Notes: a model not told the origin generated them from the sequence alone. Positions 32,472-42,459 are shown, numbered from the stretch's first letter. The stretch is 64,000 bases of DNA from Cladosporium sp. IMV 00045 (GCA_001931905.2 MSJI02000052.1:1-64000); one strand, 5' to 3'. Numbers and translations: made by a program.

Positions 32472-32828
32472 ATGCAGTCTTGTGTTGGGGACAATTCTGA
32501 CGAGCAATCTAGCTGTACGTTCAGCGCGCTCTTACAGGCCGAAGTCCAAGTCGTTGAGGACATGATTGACTGTACGCTCCTAGACATGGCGAACAGTGGA
32601 TACGCCCATCCTGTTTCTAGTTCTGAGGTTGCACGAACGTTGCAAGACATTCGAGAAATGGGCGAGCTCCCTGCTGTGCCTCGGGACGGCCAAGCAAGTT
32701 TGACTATCAAGTGTTCAGTGCCAGTTGTAACCGAAGAAAAAAGGGCCGTCGCTAGACTGACCCGGGCGTGGGATAAATTGGAAGACTTGAGATACGAGTT
32801 TGAGCAAAGTCATGGTAGAATTCAGTAG
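32472..32828 (+). CDS. Small conserved orphan protein (copy 1)
   Basis: Not recognised. 118 residues starting MQSCVGDNSDEQSSC, with an acidic helical middle (EAEVQVVEDMIDCTLLDMA in copy 2 spelling differs slightly) and a charged helical C-terminus (KRAVARLTRAWDKLEDLRYEFEQ). Copy 2 has the same length and start, with mainly conservative changes, which argues that it is coding. No signal peptide or membrane segment. The reading frame extends upstream without an ATG shared by both copies, so the start at 32472 is preferred. Confidence 0.5.
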   Translation: MQSCVGDNSDEQSSCTFSALLQAEVQVVEDMIDCTLLDMANSGYAHPVSSSEVARTLQDIREMGELPAVPRDGQASLTIKCSVPVVTEEKRAVARLTRAWDKLEDLRYEFEQSHGRIQ

Positions 32829-33179
32829 GTACGATGTATTTCGACAAATAGTTGCCATGGACACCCTTCACATGATTCGTCAATAGTAAGAATGTGCGAC
32901 TGAGCGCAGCATTCACATGTGAAGTCAAACTCTTTTGCGACCTAGACTCGAGAGTGAGTGTTCTTCCACCGCATTTCACTACAACATGAGAACCACTACT
33001 CGATGCGCATACAACATTCGAACCCTAATCAGACTGCAAAGCGTTCGCATCGGCATAATCGGTCAAGGTATCACAATCTATAGCAGTAATCGACTGATCG
33101 ATCCATTTCTAACGTCCAGCTCAGCTCTCAATATTCGGCCACCTTCCCAACCTTCCGGCGACTGAAAGACCACAGCAAA
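32829..33179. other. Intergenic, no gene recognised
   Basis: About 350 bp between two plus-strand small genes. It should hold the promoter of the single-pass membrane protein. Nothing else seen. Confidence 0.5.
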
Positions 33180-33521
33180 ATGGTATCGCAGGTCAACGCA
33201 ATCAACGCCATTCCTCGCCACGAAACCGAAGTCATTGCCTCTGAGACAGGGAACGGCCAACCGCTGTTGGGGCTTCTCGTCATTCCGGTCGTTCTTCTGT
33301 GTATCTCTGTTGCAGCTGGTCTGTGGTACTACAAGAAACGCACGAAAAAGCGCCTGGAGAAACAAAAGGCTAACGATGCAGCCGAAAGAGTGAGGTCGCG
33401 ACAGGCATGGCTTTGGTTGGCTGAAGAGAGGATGGTTCAAGAAGACAGAGCAAATGCTCTGGCAATGCTCGAGGGGCGCATACCAGAGAACACAATGACG
33501 GTGAGAGCTTATGGGTATTAG
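33180..33521 (+). CDS. Small single-pass membrane protein (copy 1)
   Basis: Not recognised. 113 residues with one strong membrane segment (about 28-51, LLGLLVIPVVLLCISVAAGL) followed at once by a strongly basic stretch (YYKKRTKKRLEKQK) and a charged helical cytosolic part. By the positive-inside rule the short N-terminus would face outside and the C-terminus the cytosol. Copy 2 has the same protein with a six-residue N-terminal insertion (TKQSIM) before PRHETEV. The tail RIPENTMTVRAYGY is identical in both. The start ATG sits in a CAAAATGG context in both copies. Confidence 0.6.
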   Translation: MVSQVNAINAIPRHETEVIASETGNGQPLLGLLVIPVVLLCISVAAGLWYYKKRTKKRLEKQKANDAAERVRSRQAWLWLAEERMVQEDRANALAMLEGRIPENTMTVRAYGY

Positions 33522-34011
33522 GCATTGTTGGTGGAATCCAGTGAAAATGATTTGGTGCACCAGAGTCGAGTCATGAGCGGACACCAGGTGCTGATGCCCA
33601 TGAGCACTTCCTTGACTGAAAGGTACCAATTGCATATCAAATGAACATTTTCTTGCACCGTTCGTGAAGAACATGTAGTCCGTAGTAATCAATTGAGCAG
33701 CTGTTGGGATTTGCTTCCTGTTACACAATCAGCGCATGCATGCGCGGGTGGCTGCTGTCACACGGTAACACGCAGAAGGCTGTAAACAAATGACGCTCGT
33801 GAATAAACATAGGCCTCACTTTCGTAAGCGGTGAGATTTAGTTTGCTTCACGTGCTTTCTCATTCACCTGTCAGTCAGTAGACGTTCGCAAAACTCACAA
33901 CGCTGAGCGACTGAGCCTGCCTGCCAAATAACAAACAAGCTCCTTCCACTTTGCACGAAACTCGAACAAAACACCTCTACAACATCGAAAGCACTTCTGA
34001 TCGCCAAAATA
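33522..34011. other. Intergenic, no gene recognised
   Basis: 490 bp between two plus-strand genes, well conserved in copy 2 (49992-50478) but without a shared reading frame. It should hold the promoter of the Ser/Thr-rich protein. Confidence 0.5.
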
Positions 34012-34486
34012 ATGGCCGCGACCACTGATATAACCAACAGCCCGGGCGCTGCTACTGGTAATACTCTCGAGCACAATACCGTCACTGTACACCTCAATGA
34101 TACTGACTCGTGCGACAGCAGCGACATCTTCTATGATGGCCTACCCAACTGAAACGTCCATGTGGTTCCCTGTCATCGACGATGAAGGCGACGACGGCCC
34201 TCTGTCTATCTACTCGTCTGGCACTTGCAACGCGACTCGAGCGACCTCTTCATTCTTTGCACCGACTGGCTCTATGGCCTCCGAGTCCTCAATCACCGTC
34301 GCCACCTCCAACACCAGCTTCACCACGCCGCCACTCTCCAGCTCAAGCACCTACACCACCTCTTCGGCCATCGCAGCAACGGCTTCCGGCGCTGCTCATG
34401 GATCCCTCGTTCTGAGCGCAGGGTCAGGTGTTTCTGGCCTTGCGCTTCTGGTCATGTGCTTCTTCGCCCTCGGCCGCCACTTGTAA
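34012..34486 (+). CDS. Ser/Thr-rich protein with C-terminal hydrophobic tail (copy 1)
   Basis: Not recognised. Coding is join(34012..34057, 34119..34486), 137 aa; the 61 bp intron (GTAATA..GACAG) is supported by copy 2, where the equivalent intron has a clear GCTAAC branch point. The body is rich in Ser, Thr and Ala (SSFFAPTG, SSITVATSNTSFTTPPLSSS), likely O-glycosylated or disordered. It has an acidic DDEGDDG patch and a C-terminal hydrophobic segment (about 115-133) ending in GRHL. No N-terminal signal peptide is visible, so a tail-anchored protein is more likely than a GPI-anchored one. Copy 2 keeps the same structure. Confidence 0.55.
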
Positions 34487-34766
34487 CAAGTGGCTAGAAG
34501 CTGGCGGTGAATGAACGCCTCTATATCACAAAGCGTAGGATGGGCAGACACGACAAATAATTCAGGCATACTTTCTTGATGACTTTGGTCCGCCGATTTG
34601 GAAGAAGGGAAATGATCGATGGAGGTCAGGGCGATGTCTAGACAGCCATAGATAGTGATTCTGAACGATTGAAATACCTGCACAGAATCCAAAGTCTCGA
34701 AACGCTACAAGCTTCGTCGTTTAGCTTGAGCTGGTGCCGCCAGTCCTGCTCTTTGGTTGATGTTTG

Positions 34767-35588
34767 CTATAAGCTCAGTAACCTCGCCCTCTTCAGATAC
34801 TCGTAAAGCGACCAAGCAGCCAAAGTCTTGCCATCTCTCGCGCCAATTTGCAGCAAACGTTCATAGTTCATCAAGCGAACAGTGATCTTCTCCTGATGCC
34901 CCCTTTCGCCCGCCAAGCGATCCTTCAAATCGTCAATCTCCGTGCGTTCTTTCTCTTGCTCCCACAAAAAGATCTTGATGAACTCATCGCACGCGCCTGG
35001 GCTGGGATACATTGCATCCTTGACATAGCCCTGCGTGCTGTGGTCTTTCAAAGCCAGAGCAGTCATGTCGATCAAGTCGTTCTTGTTCAGCTTGATGCCC
35101 ACCTCTTCCTTGATCTCTCGCGCAGCTTCTCCGACAACGTCATTGTGGTCATCCAACATTCCAGCAGGAATCTCAAGGAATCGTAGACTTCCTGCGGCCG
35201 GCCGCGGTTGCTCTGTCATCACGACATATCGTTCGTCTGGTGCGTCGAATGGCCGCAGGATCATCAGTACCGTGACACTGCCGCCGCGCAAGAAGACAAC
35301 ACCAGGGAGGGTGTCACCATCTTTGTTTTCGATTTGAGCAAAGATTTTGACGAAGAGCAAGCGCTCTCTTCCACGATCGAAAGAGTCGACTCTGATGTGC
35401 TTGAGATTGTATGGCCCTTCGTTGAATGGATGGTCGTGGTGCTTTTGTTCCTCGATCGAGACTTTCAGGGCAGCTTTCCAGTCGACGAAGGGCCTGAATT
35501 GGAGCAACTCCTCTTCATCAAGTCCAGGAAGATGCTTGATCGTGACTGCAGGGTCCCAATCTGCCAGCTGAGTTGTTGAGTCAGGCAT
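34767..35588 (-). CDS. Nudix hydrolase, ADP-sugar/ADP-ribose pyrophosphatase-like (copy 1)
   Basis: Predicted Nudix hydrolase that would cleave ADP-ribose or ADP-glucose type substrates to AMP and sugar phosphate. The 273-residue frame has no intron. The Nudix box lies at 143-165 (GMLDDHND then VVGEAAREIKEEVGI): G143, R157, E158, E161, E162 and G164 are in place, while the position usually held by Glu after G-x5 is Asn, as in the plant NUDT14-like GMLD-type boxes. EIPAG precedes the box and a PSPGACDEFIKIFLWEQE segment follows, both typical of the ADP-sugar subgroup. It is divergent from the HET gene, 574 bp away, so the two may share control sequences. Copy 2 is intact and nearly identical. 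Confidence 0.85.
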   Translation of the reverse strand: MPDSTTQLADWDPAVTIKHLPGLDEEELLQFRPFVDWKAALKVSIEEQKHHDHPFNEGPYNLKHIRVDSFDRGRERLLFVKIFAQIENKDGDTLPGVVFLRGGSVTVLMILRPFDAPDERYVVMTEQPRPAAGSLRFLEIPAGMLDDHNDVVGEAAREIKEEVGIKLNKNDLIDMTALALKDHSTQGYVKDAMYPSPGACDEFIKIFLWEQEKERTEIDDLKDRLAGERGHQEKITVRLMNYERLLQIGARDGKTLAAWSLYEYLKRARLLSL

Positions 35589-36162
35589 TTGAGTTCGAGG
35601 TTGCGAAGTTGCCTAGGTGTGTAAGTGGTACTTGATGGTATGCGGGACTGCAGTCTTCACTTTGGCAGAGAAAGTATACCCACGAGACCCAGACGAGACG
35701 GCAGGGTTAGGTGCATGATGGGGCGCAGTACTTTAACGAATCGGGCCCGGCCTGCAATTGTCCGGTGTGTTGTTTGAAACGAGGTCAGCCCACACCTATC
35801 AGAAGTCGGCCAAGTCCGGTTTGCCCTGCATAGCACTACAGTCACCCCACGCGGCTTCTTTGCGCCCCATAATCATAAGTGGTACCGATTGGTGATATGC
35901 AAGAGGTACTGCATGATGCGTTGGAGCATCCTATCTGAGCGTCAGCTCTGCATCCGAAACGATAGCAGTCACATCTCCTGTCAGCGGTCGGATCTTTTGA
36001 TTGTCCACACGTGGTCGGCGTGATGTTTGGTGGCCCCAGTACAGTGCAACTATTAATGCCGGATCAAGATCACTATTTCGTTCTTGAAGTGGTGAGCTCA
36101 TTTGATCATGCTCCGACTCGTTTCCATTACTCTCACTTACTTCGGACTCTTTCCTGAATATC
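35589..36162. other. Intergenic, shared upstream region of Nudix and HET genes
   Basis: Head-to-head promoter region of 574 bp. It is well conserved in copy 2 except near the HET end, where the copies diverge (about 36085-36155 versus 52515-52595). No regulatory motif is named with confidence. Confidence 0.55.
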
Positions 36163-38474
36163 ATGATATGTGAAATCTGCTATGGCATGCTGCGAGGCCA
36201 CAAGGGCAGAAGGTGGAGGCGAACATATGAGCTTCACTTCGATCATCAAGCGAGCGGATTTGCGATTCGTGCGTCTGCTGTAGCAGGCTGCTGTTTCTGC
36301 AAAGTTTTGGCGGAGGTCCTGGAGAGCCAGGGTTGCTCGGTAGGTATCTTGTTGCTTTCGCGAAAAGCGCAATGACAAAATATGACTGACCTAGCCTAGG
36401 CACGGGAGATAGATCCACTGGCTACCACCCAAGCCTTTCTTTCTGAAGTGCCTCGTCGCCAAGGTCTCTACCGACTAGATTTTCGCCTTGGAGACTCAAG
36501 CCCATTGGCTACGTTCTTTCTAGAGCAGCTTCGTGAGTAGCTTCCCCAGCGTTGCTCTAACCATGATCCAGCGCTGATTCTATAGATGACGGTCCGGATG
36601 CTCAGGTCTACACACCATCCACGGAAAACACTAGCTCCCAAGAAGTGCTCCAATTGGCACGGTCGTGGATCGCCACTTGTACGGGTCCAGAGCATTCCGG
36701 ATGTCCGAACGAGTCGTTCGAGAGGTGCAATGGAGACTCAACAAGATATTATCCGACGAGACTCATCAAGTTGCCGCCGTACCATTCGAAGCCGTACGAA
36801 GCGGACGATATCAGGAAAATCAAAGTTGAACTGGTCCACACCAATGGTCAGCCGAACCAGCCTCCGCAACCCGACACGATGAATGTAAATGGCACCCTAC
36901 AATCTCCGACTGGTAGCTCAGAGGTGCAGCCGGAGGTTTTCGGTCCATGGCAATATGTCACGTTAAGCCACTGCTGGGGCACATGCCCCTTCCACAAATT
37001 GGAGATTGACAATCTCGAGGACTTCGAGAAAGGTGTGCCTCTCGCCGAGCTGCCGAGGTCTTTTCAAGAAGCAATGGATTTCGCTTCGCGGCTGCGCAAA
37101 GATGTCAGGTACATCTGGATTGATGCCTTATGCATCATCCAAGACAGCGACGAAGACTGGAAGAAGGAGAGTGTCAAGATGTATGACGTCTACCGCAACA
37201 GTTTCTGCAATATCTCGGCAACGCATGCATGTGACAATAGTGAGGGGTTGTATCGGACGAGAAATCCACAGCATCTCTGGGAGGATGAGATCAGACTGAA
37301 TACAGAAGGAATACCAACGCCATTTCCTCAGAAGAGTCGGCTGGGTGCTGAGCCGCTATTACGTCGCTGTGGGATTTTGGATGCGACCTCTTGGGCTCGC
37401 ACAATCGAGGACGCTTCAGTGAATGTTCGTGCTTGGGTTCTTCAAGAAAGGCTGCTGGCGCCCAGGGTTTTACACTTCGGTCGTCATCAGATAGCCTGGG
37501 AGTGCTGTCATCTCGAAGCAACAGAGAGTCTGCCTTACGGCACTTCAGATCTGCAGGTCCAGGGTGGAATCGTTCTGGAAAAGACAAGCCTCAAATCGTC
37601 ACTTCCTCGAGAATACGGACCACGGTCTTTGGTGCCCGATTCCGAACATCTAGCCCGGCAAGCGCACGAGTGCTGGAAGCGTATCATCGAACGTTATTCC
37701 ACTACCAACATCACCAAGGAGAGTGATCGTCTCATCGCTCTGGCAGGTATCGCCCAGATGATATCCAGACAGATTGGCAAAAGGGTCTGGTACGTTGCTG
37801 GGCTGTGGGAGAAATGGCTTGCTAGCCAACTTCTCTGGCGAGTCAATAGCGCATACGCAGACGGCACCTATTCGTTTCCCCAACGCCGTGCCAGAAACTA
37901 CATCGCGCCAACATTCTCCTGGGCTTCAATCCTCGCAAAACAGGGTGTCCGATGTGGGGAGACCGTGAATGAGGACCGCTTGTTATTCTCGGTCAAACAC
38001 ATCAATATACCACCAAAGAAGGAAGAAGACCGTTTCAGCGTGATCGCGGGCGACGAGCCAGCCACCTACGTCGAGCTGAGCGGCCTGCTTGCAGCGATCA
38101 ATCTCGTAAGAGGCAAAGGTTGCAGCACCAACAGGTATCGATGGAATCTGGCCAACGGCGACTACAACCCGAAGAGAGATCTCTCTGGTCTGCATCTTGA
38201 CAGCCCAGAAGATGATGCAGCTTTCTTTGGAGCAGCCCAGCCCGGACTCTACTGCATGCCGGCTTACAGCAATTCCAAGGACTACACCATTTGTCTGATT
38301 TTGCGGATTGTCAATCAAGAGGAGTTGTTGCCTCATTACAAGCGTGTGGGGCTGGCTATGGTGCCAGCATATGAAGCCACGCAACTTGCTCTTGAGAGGG
38401 CCAAGACCGTGGGCCCGTCATCGAGCGACGGAGTGAAGGGAGGGTGGCACAATGTGCATCTTAGGCTGTACTAA
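36163..38474 (+). CDS. HET-domain protein (heterokaryon incompatibility type), copy 1
   Basis: HET-domain (PF06985-type) protein; such proteins trigger programmed cell death in fungal non-self recognition. Coding is join(36163..36339, 36400..36532, 36586..38474), 732 aa; introns are 60 and 53 bp with GTAGGT/GTGAGT donors. Seen: an N-terminal Cys/His segment (MICEIC..GCCFC) common before HET domains; the HET domain from about residue 226 with QYVTLSHCWG, LPRSFQEAMDFASRL, RYIWIDALCIIQDSDEDWKKE and YRNSFCNISATHA; and a long C-terminal region with AWVLQERLLAPRVLHFG and WECC, as usual for the family. It lies upstream of the SIR2-like gene on the same strand. Copy 2 encodes the same length, with a cluster of replacements at 172-267. 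Confidence 0.9.
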
Positions 38475-39007
38475 TTTCTGGCGTCGGATAGCTTGGAGCG
38501 GGCGTGATCTAATGAGAATTCACGGATGCAGGTGTTGTGAATCAGTTGCATGCGTTTGCTGCACAAACGAATAAATAGGCCCTCAGGCTTGCGAGTGTTG
38601 GTGGGAGATTGCGATAACACTCATCGCACGATCGTGTTCCACGACACGTCTCGACCGGTTCAATCATGCCAGCCTCCACAAAACACCTGCGGGCGTGAGC
38701 TGTACCGACGCCATGCATATTAGGCGAAACGTCAGCTGTGTAAAGCGACTTGCAGATGAAAGATTGGCCTGGCCGCTCTGCAGGATAAGCGAAGGCAATC
38801 AGGCGACTGATTGCCTACCAACAGTCTCCGGTGAATGCAGTTTCGTGCGAACCGAACAGAGCTGTCTTCGGTACGACTTTAACGTACCTTGGTCAATAAG
38901 AGCTGAGCAGACCGATCATTCAATGTAACGCAAAGCTCAATCTACCATCACTCTCCCCATAATCCTTTTTGGTATCTGCTTGATCCATAGCAAGAGCATT
39001 CCCAGAA
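38475..39007. other. Intergenic between HET and SIR2-like genes
   Basis: 533 bp with the HET 3' region and SIR2-like promoter. The last 80 bp are almost identical in copy 2. No gene supported. Confidence 0.55.
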
Positions 39008-42000
39008 ATGGAAACCGAGCACCCCAACATCATCTCGCAAGCCTTCGAGACAGGACTCTTGAAGGATGACGACCAGGAGAATCTCGGCTGGGCGTCCATG
39101 AAAGACGAAGTCAATTCAATGTTGGAGAAGTCCGAAAACCAAACAACGTTGTTTCTCGGAGCTGCGGCTTCTTCGTTCAAGCCAACCTGCTTTCCGGCCT
39201 GGGATAAGTTCATAGAGCTCATTTACACCTGCCAAATTCGGCAGGCTGTTTCTGAGCTTGAAGGCGACACGACCGGTTCGTGGTTCACGGTTCATCCTGT
39301 CAGTGAGGGAATTCCGGTGTTTGACTAACTCTTGTCTCAGAATTTGAGGAATCCTTGAAGCAGAGCATTTCTCAAGGCCTTGATTACTCCAACCCGCACA
39401 GAGTACCGAATTACAAAGTCACCGAGACGCTTGCCCGCCGCCTTGGAAAGGACTACTTGCGTCTTCTGGAAGCTTTCAAGTCAAGGCAGGACGGCGATGG
39501 GTGGCTCATCAACCACGTGCACAAGTGGGCTGCCGAATGCTTGATGAGTGGAGGCGCCATGTCCATCGTCACCACGAACTTCGACGACTGTATCGAAAGA
39601 GCCCTGTCAGCTGCGGGCGCGAACTCATACCTGCTCACTGGTGACCATCGTCAAGATGGTCTTGAAATTGAGCGGTTGCTCCAATCGACGGACAAACGTC
39701 TGATACTGATCATCAGCGGCCCGAAAGCATGTCACTTCGCACAGAACATGCTTCCTCGGCTAGGCAAGTCGGTGGGATTCATTTACAAGCTTCATGGGTC
39801 GTGCTACGCACCCGACTCTTGCATCGACACAAGGCTTCAGAGGCAGCAGGGACTTCCCGCGTATTCTGTCGATATTCTCGATTTCCTCCTCGCGAGGAGT
39901 GTCTTCTTCATCGTGGGGTTCAGTGGAGGTGATCTGAACGACAACACAGACTACCTCCGCATGATCCACAATAAGCGCCAGGCGAAGCTTGTCTGGTTGC
40001 AATACAGAGGAGACTTGATCGAGCCTGGTGTAATGAAATTGCTCGACGCGATGAAAGACGAGATGAGTATCGGTCAGGGCACGAGCCGAGCAATTTTGCG
40101 TCGCGTACATGGATCGATCACTGGCCAACGTGTGCGCTGGAATGAGGAGCCTTCCGAGTTCAAACAGCACGTCGTCGAGTGGTGTCGCGGCCTCGGCACT
40201 TCATGGTGCAAGCTCGTCGTGCTTGATTTGTTGGAGCTGTGTGGTCAGAGGGAGGCACAACGGGAGAAACTCCGGAGGCTGGGATTCGTCAAAAGCCATC
40301 GTCAAGATTGGAACGACATTGTTGAGTTGGTGGAGAAGTCGCCGGTTGAAGTTCAGCAGGTGAGTTGGAGAAGACTTGGAATCTTCCAAGTGAAGTCCTA
40401 GCCGTGCTAATTGTCACCAGCTTGCGAAAACAACGGCATGCATGATGACAACTCGTCTGCTTCGTGGCTTCTTGGAAACGCGTCAAAGCAGCGATCGTCC
40501 ATCTAGCTTGACAACGCTCTTCGAAACACAGCGACTCGAAATTCGAGAGCAACACTTCGAAGCTGCAGGCAATTCCAACACTGCCCTTACGCATGCGCAG
40601 GACTGGGTACTCAGCGCCTTGTACGGAGTGTTGCTATACTGTGGTGGCCAGGATCAAGCAGCCAAAGAGATCCTCTCGTATGCTCGTAATGCCGCTTACT
40701 TGGTGGGAGATCTTCAATCGCATCAAATGATAAGCGAATTGATCTCGGGTCTGCCTTTCGCTGCAAAACAGTCGCCGGCCTCCTCTCCGACAAAGGCGCA
40801 GTACAAGCCGGACTCATCCATACTCGCCTTCTTGCCATCACTGGACAATGTCAGCGCCAAGGCGAATCAATATGGTATTCCTCCGGGACTGTTCGCCCGA
40901 GCCATGTTGCACGGGGCGATGCTTTTCGCTGATCGCATAGCGGTCAATTCGAACGTGCTCATTAATTCGGCTGTGTTCATAAACGAAATTCTTTTCGGCG
41001 GTCGCGAAGAGCTGAGTAGCTTCTACCTCGAATTCCTGCAGCCAGTCATCGTCTCGGATAATCCGGATGAAGCGCAGCCAATTCGGGCAATGCACCGCGC
41101 ATCAAATTCTAGACTGGATTACATGTCCGAGAAAATGGCAGCGAGCCACATGGCCCAGATGGACAACTTTTACCTCGCCACCAGAGCGGACAACCGCTTT
41201 CTGTTCAATAAGATGTCTGATTTGGAGAGCAACTATCGCCGGTGGATGCGGCGAGCTGCAACAACCGAGCGCGTTGGGACTCGGGATCATCTCTTAACCC
41301 AGTGGAGGAGCCGTGACATTCATTACGGTAGTGCTTCTGTTGTCATCGAAGCTGATGATGCGCTTGCAGCTGGCATGGTTGACACCGTCTTAGAAGTTGT
41401 CGACCTCTTCACAAAGAATCTGAAAGGTCCGCTCACGAGATCGAAATTGTACAGTGTGGCGGGGCTCTTCGTCAAACTCGCAGACGACGACGAAGCTATT
41501 CGCAAGCAATTGAGGGATGACATCGACCAGGCCTCTGTTGGCACGCTAATTTCCGGTCGCCAGAAAATTCTCGAACGACCATGGCTGTCTGGGCCGATCT
41601 GCCATGAACTCTTCGATGTGCCCTATCGATATAATCCGATGTTTCAGCAACTGATCAGTGGTGAATCATCGACGAGCATCGTGTTTCTCGAGCCTCACGA
41701 GGTGCCTTCCATGCAGTTCATGGCTAAGCTCGCGCGTCAGGATGTAGGATTGAACATGTATGACGGCGCCGTGACCGCGGGTGTGAGTGGGCAGGCATCG
41801 GCGATCCTTCTTGCGCAGGCATCAGAGGAGGACATCACGACATGCCGCAAGGGCCTTGTTCCCCTACGTCAGAGAATCTTGGAGCATACCACGCTGGATG
41901 CCGAGAGCATGGAGATTCTGGTTGAACAATTGGGAGCGTTCAAGCGGGAAGCAGCTGATGCAGAAGACACAGAAATCACCATGCTTGCTGCGTTGGACGA

Positions 42001-42136
42001 GGATGCCGGGCGTATTCTGCTTGAATTCTTAGAGCATTGCACGTTCATCCTTCGCAAGGGAGAGCCGTTGGACCGGATGTACGAACAGCCAGAGCTCACG
42101 TTGCCGGGCGTGCTGAAGCTGGTGCGCGTGCACTGA
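39008..42136 (+). CDS. SIR2-like (STALD/SIR2_2-type) NADase-domain protein, 1000 aa, copy 1
   Basis: Predicted SIR2-like protein of the conflict-system type rather than a classical histone deacetylase. Coding is join(39008..39275, 39341..40359, 40421..42136), 1000 aa; introns are 65 bp (weak GTTCGT donor, GACTAAC branch) and 61 bp. Seen: TLFLGAAASS (47-56) as the nucleotide-binding glycine loop, VTTNFDDCIE with N169 and D171 matching the TxNxD ribose site, YKLHGS with H241 in the catalytic His position, and VGFSGGDLND (281-290). No sirtuin Cys4 zinc module is seen. Residues about 430-1000 form a long, mainly helical region with no recognised domain. The known family includes bacterial anti-phage NADases; NAD cleavage here is inference. 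Copy 2 has the same length and exon sizes. Confidence 0.75.
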
Positions 42137-42459
42137 AATTTGTTTGTGGCATATTTTGCTCCATATGGTGAGCAAGAACGAAGAATGACCACTATTTTCA
42201 CAACTGCTCAATATATCAATACATGTGTTTGAGGCAGCACTAAGCTGATGTCGGAGAAGGCTGATGAGTGAAGTCGAAGTCGAAGTCGAAGTCGAAGTCG
42301 AAGTCGAAGTCGCCGCGGGAGTGCCGTGCCCTTTCCGGCTTGTGGAGCAACTCCAATTTTGAGCGCCTCTCGCCATGCTGCTCACTTCATCTCTCCTTGC
42401 TCCATTACACTTCTTCTATCCCAACCTTTTTCCTTTCTTGTTTCATCACATCCATAATA
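42137..42459. other. Intergenic upstream of mS45 (copy 1), with microsatellite
   Basis: About 320 bp with the SIR2-like 3' region, the GAAGTC repeat and the mS45 promoter. The frame through the repeat joins mS45 but is leader sequence. Confidence 0.6.
42270..42311. repeat. GAAGTC microsatellite, seven units (copy 1)
   Basis: Seven perfect tandem GAAGTC units about 150 bp upstream of the mS45 ATG. Copy 2 has three units at the same place (58738-58755). Confidence 0.95.
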
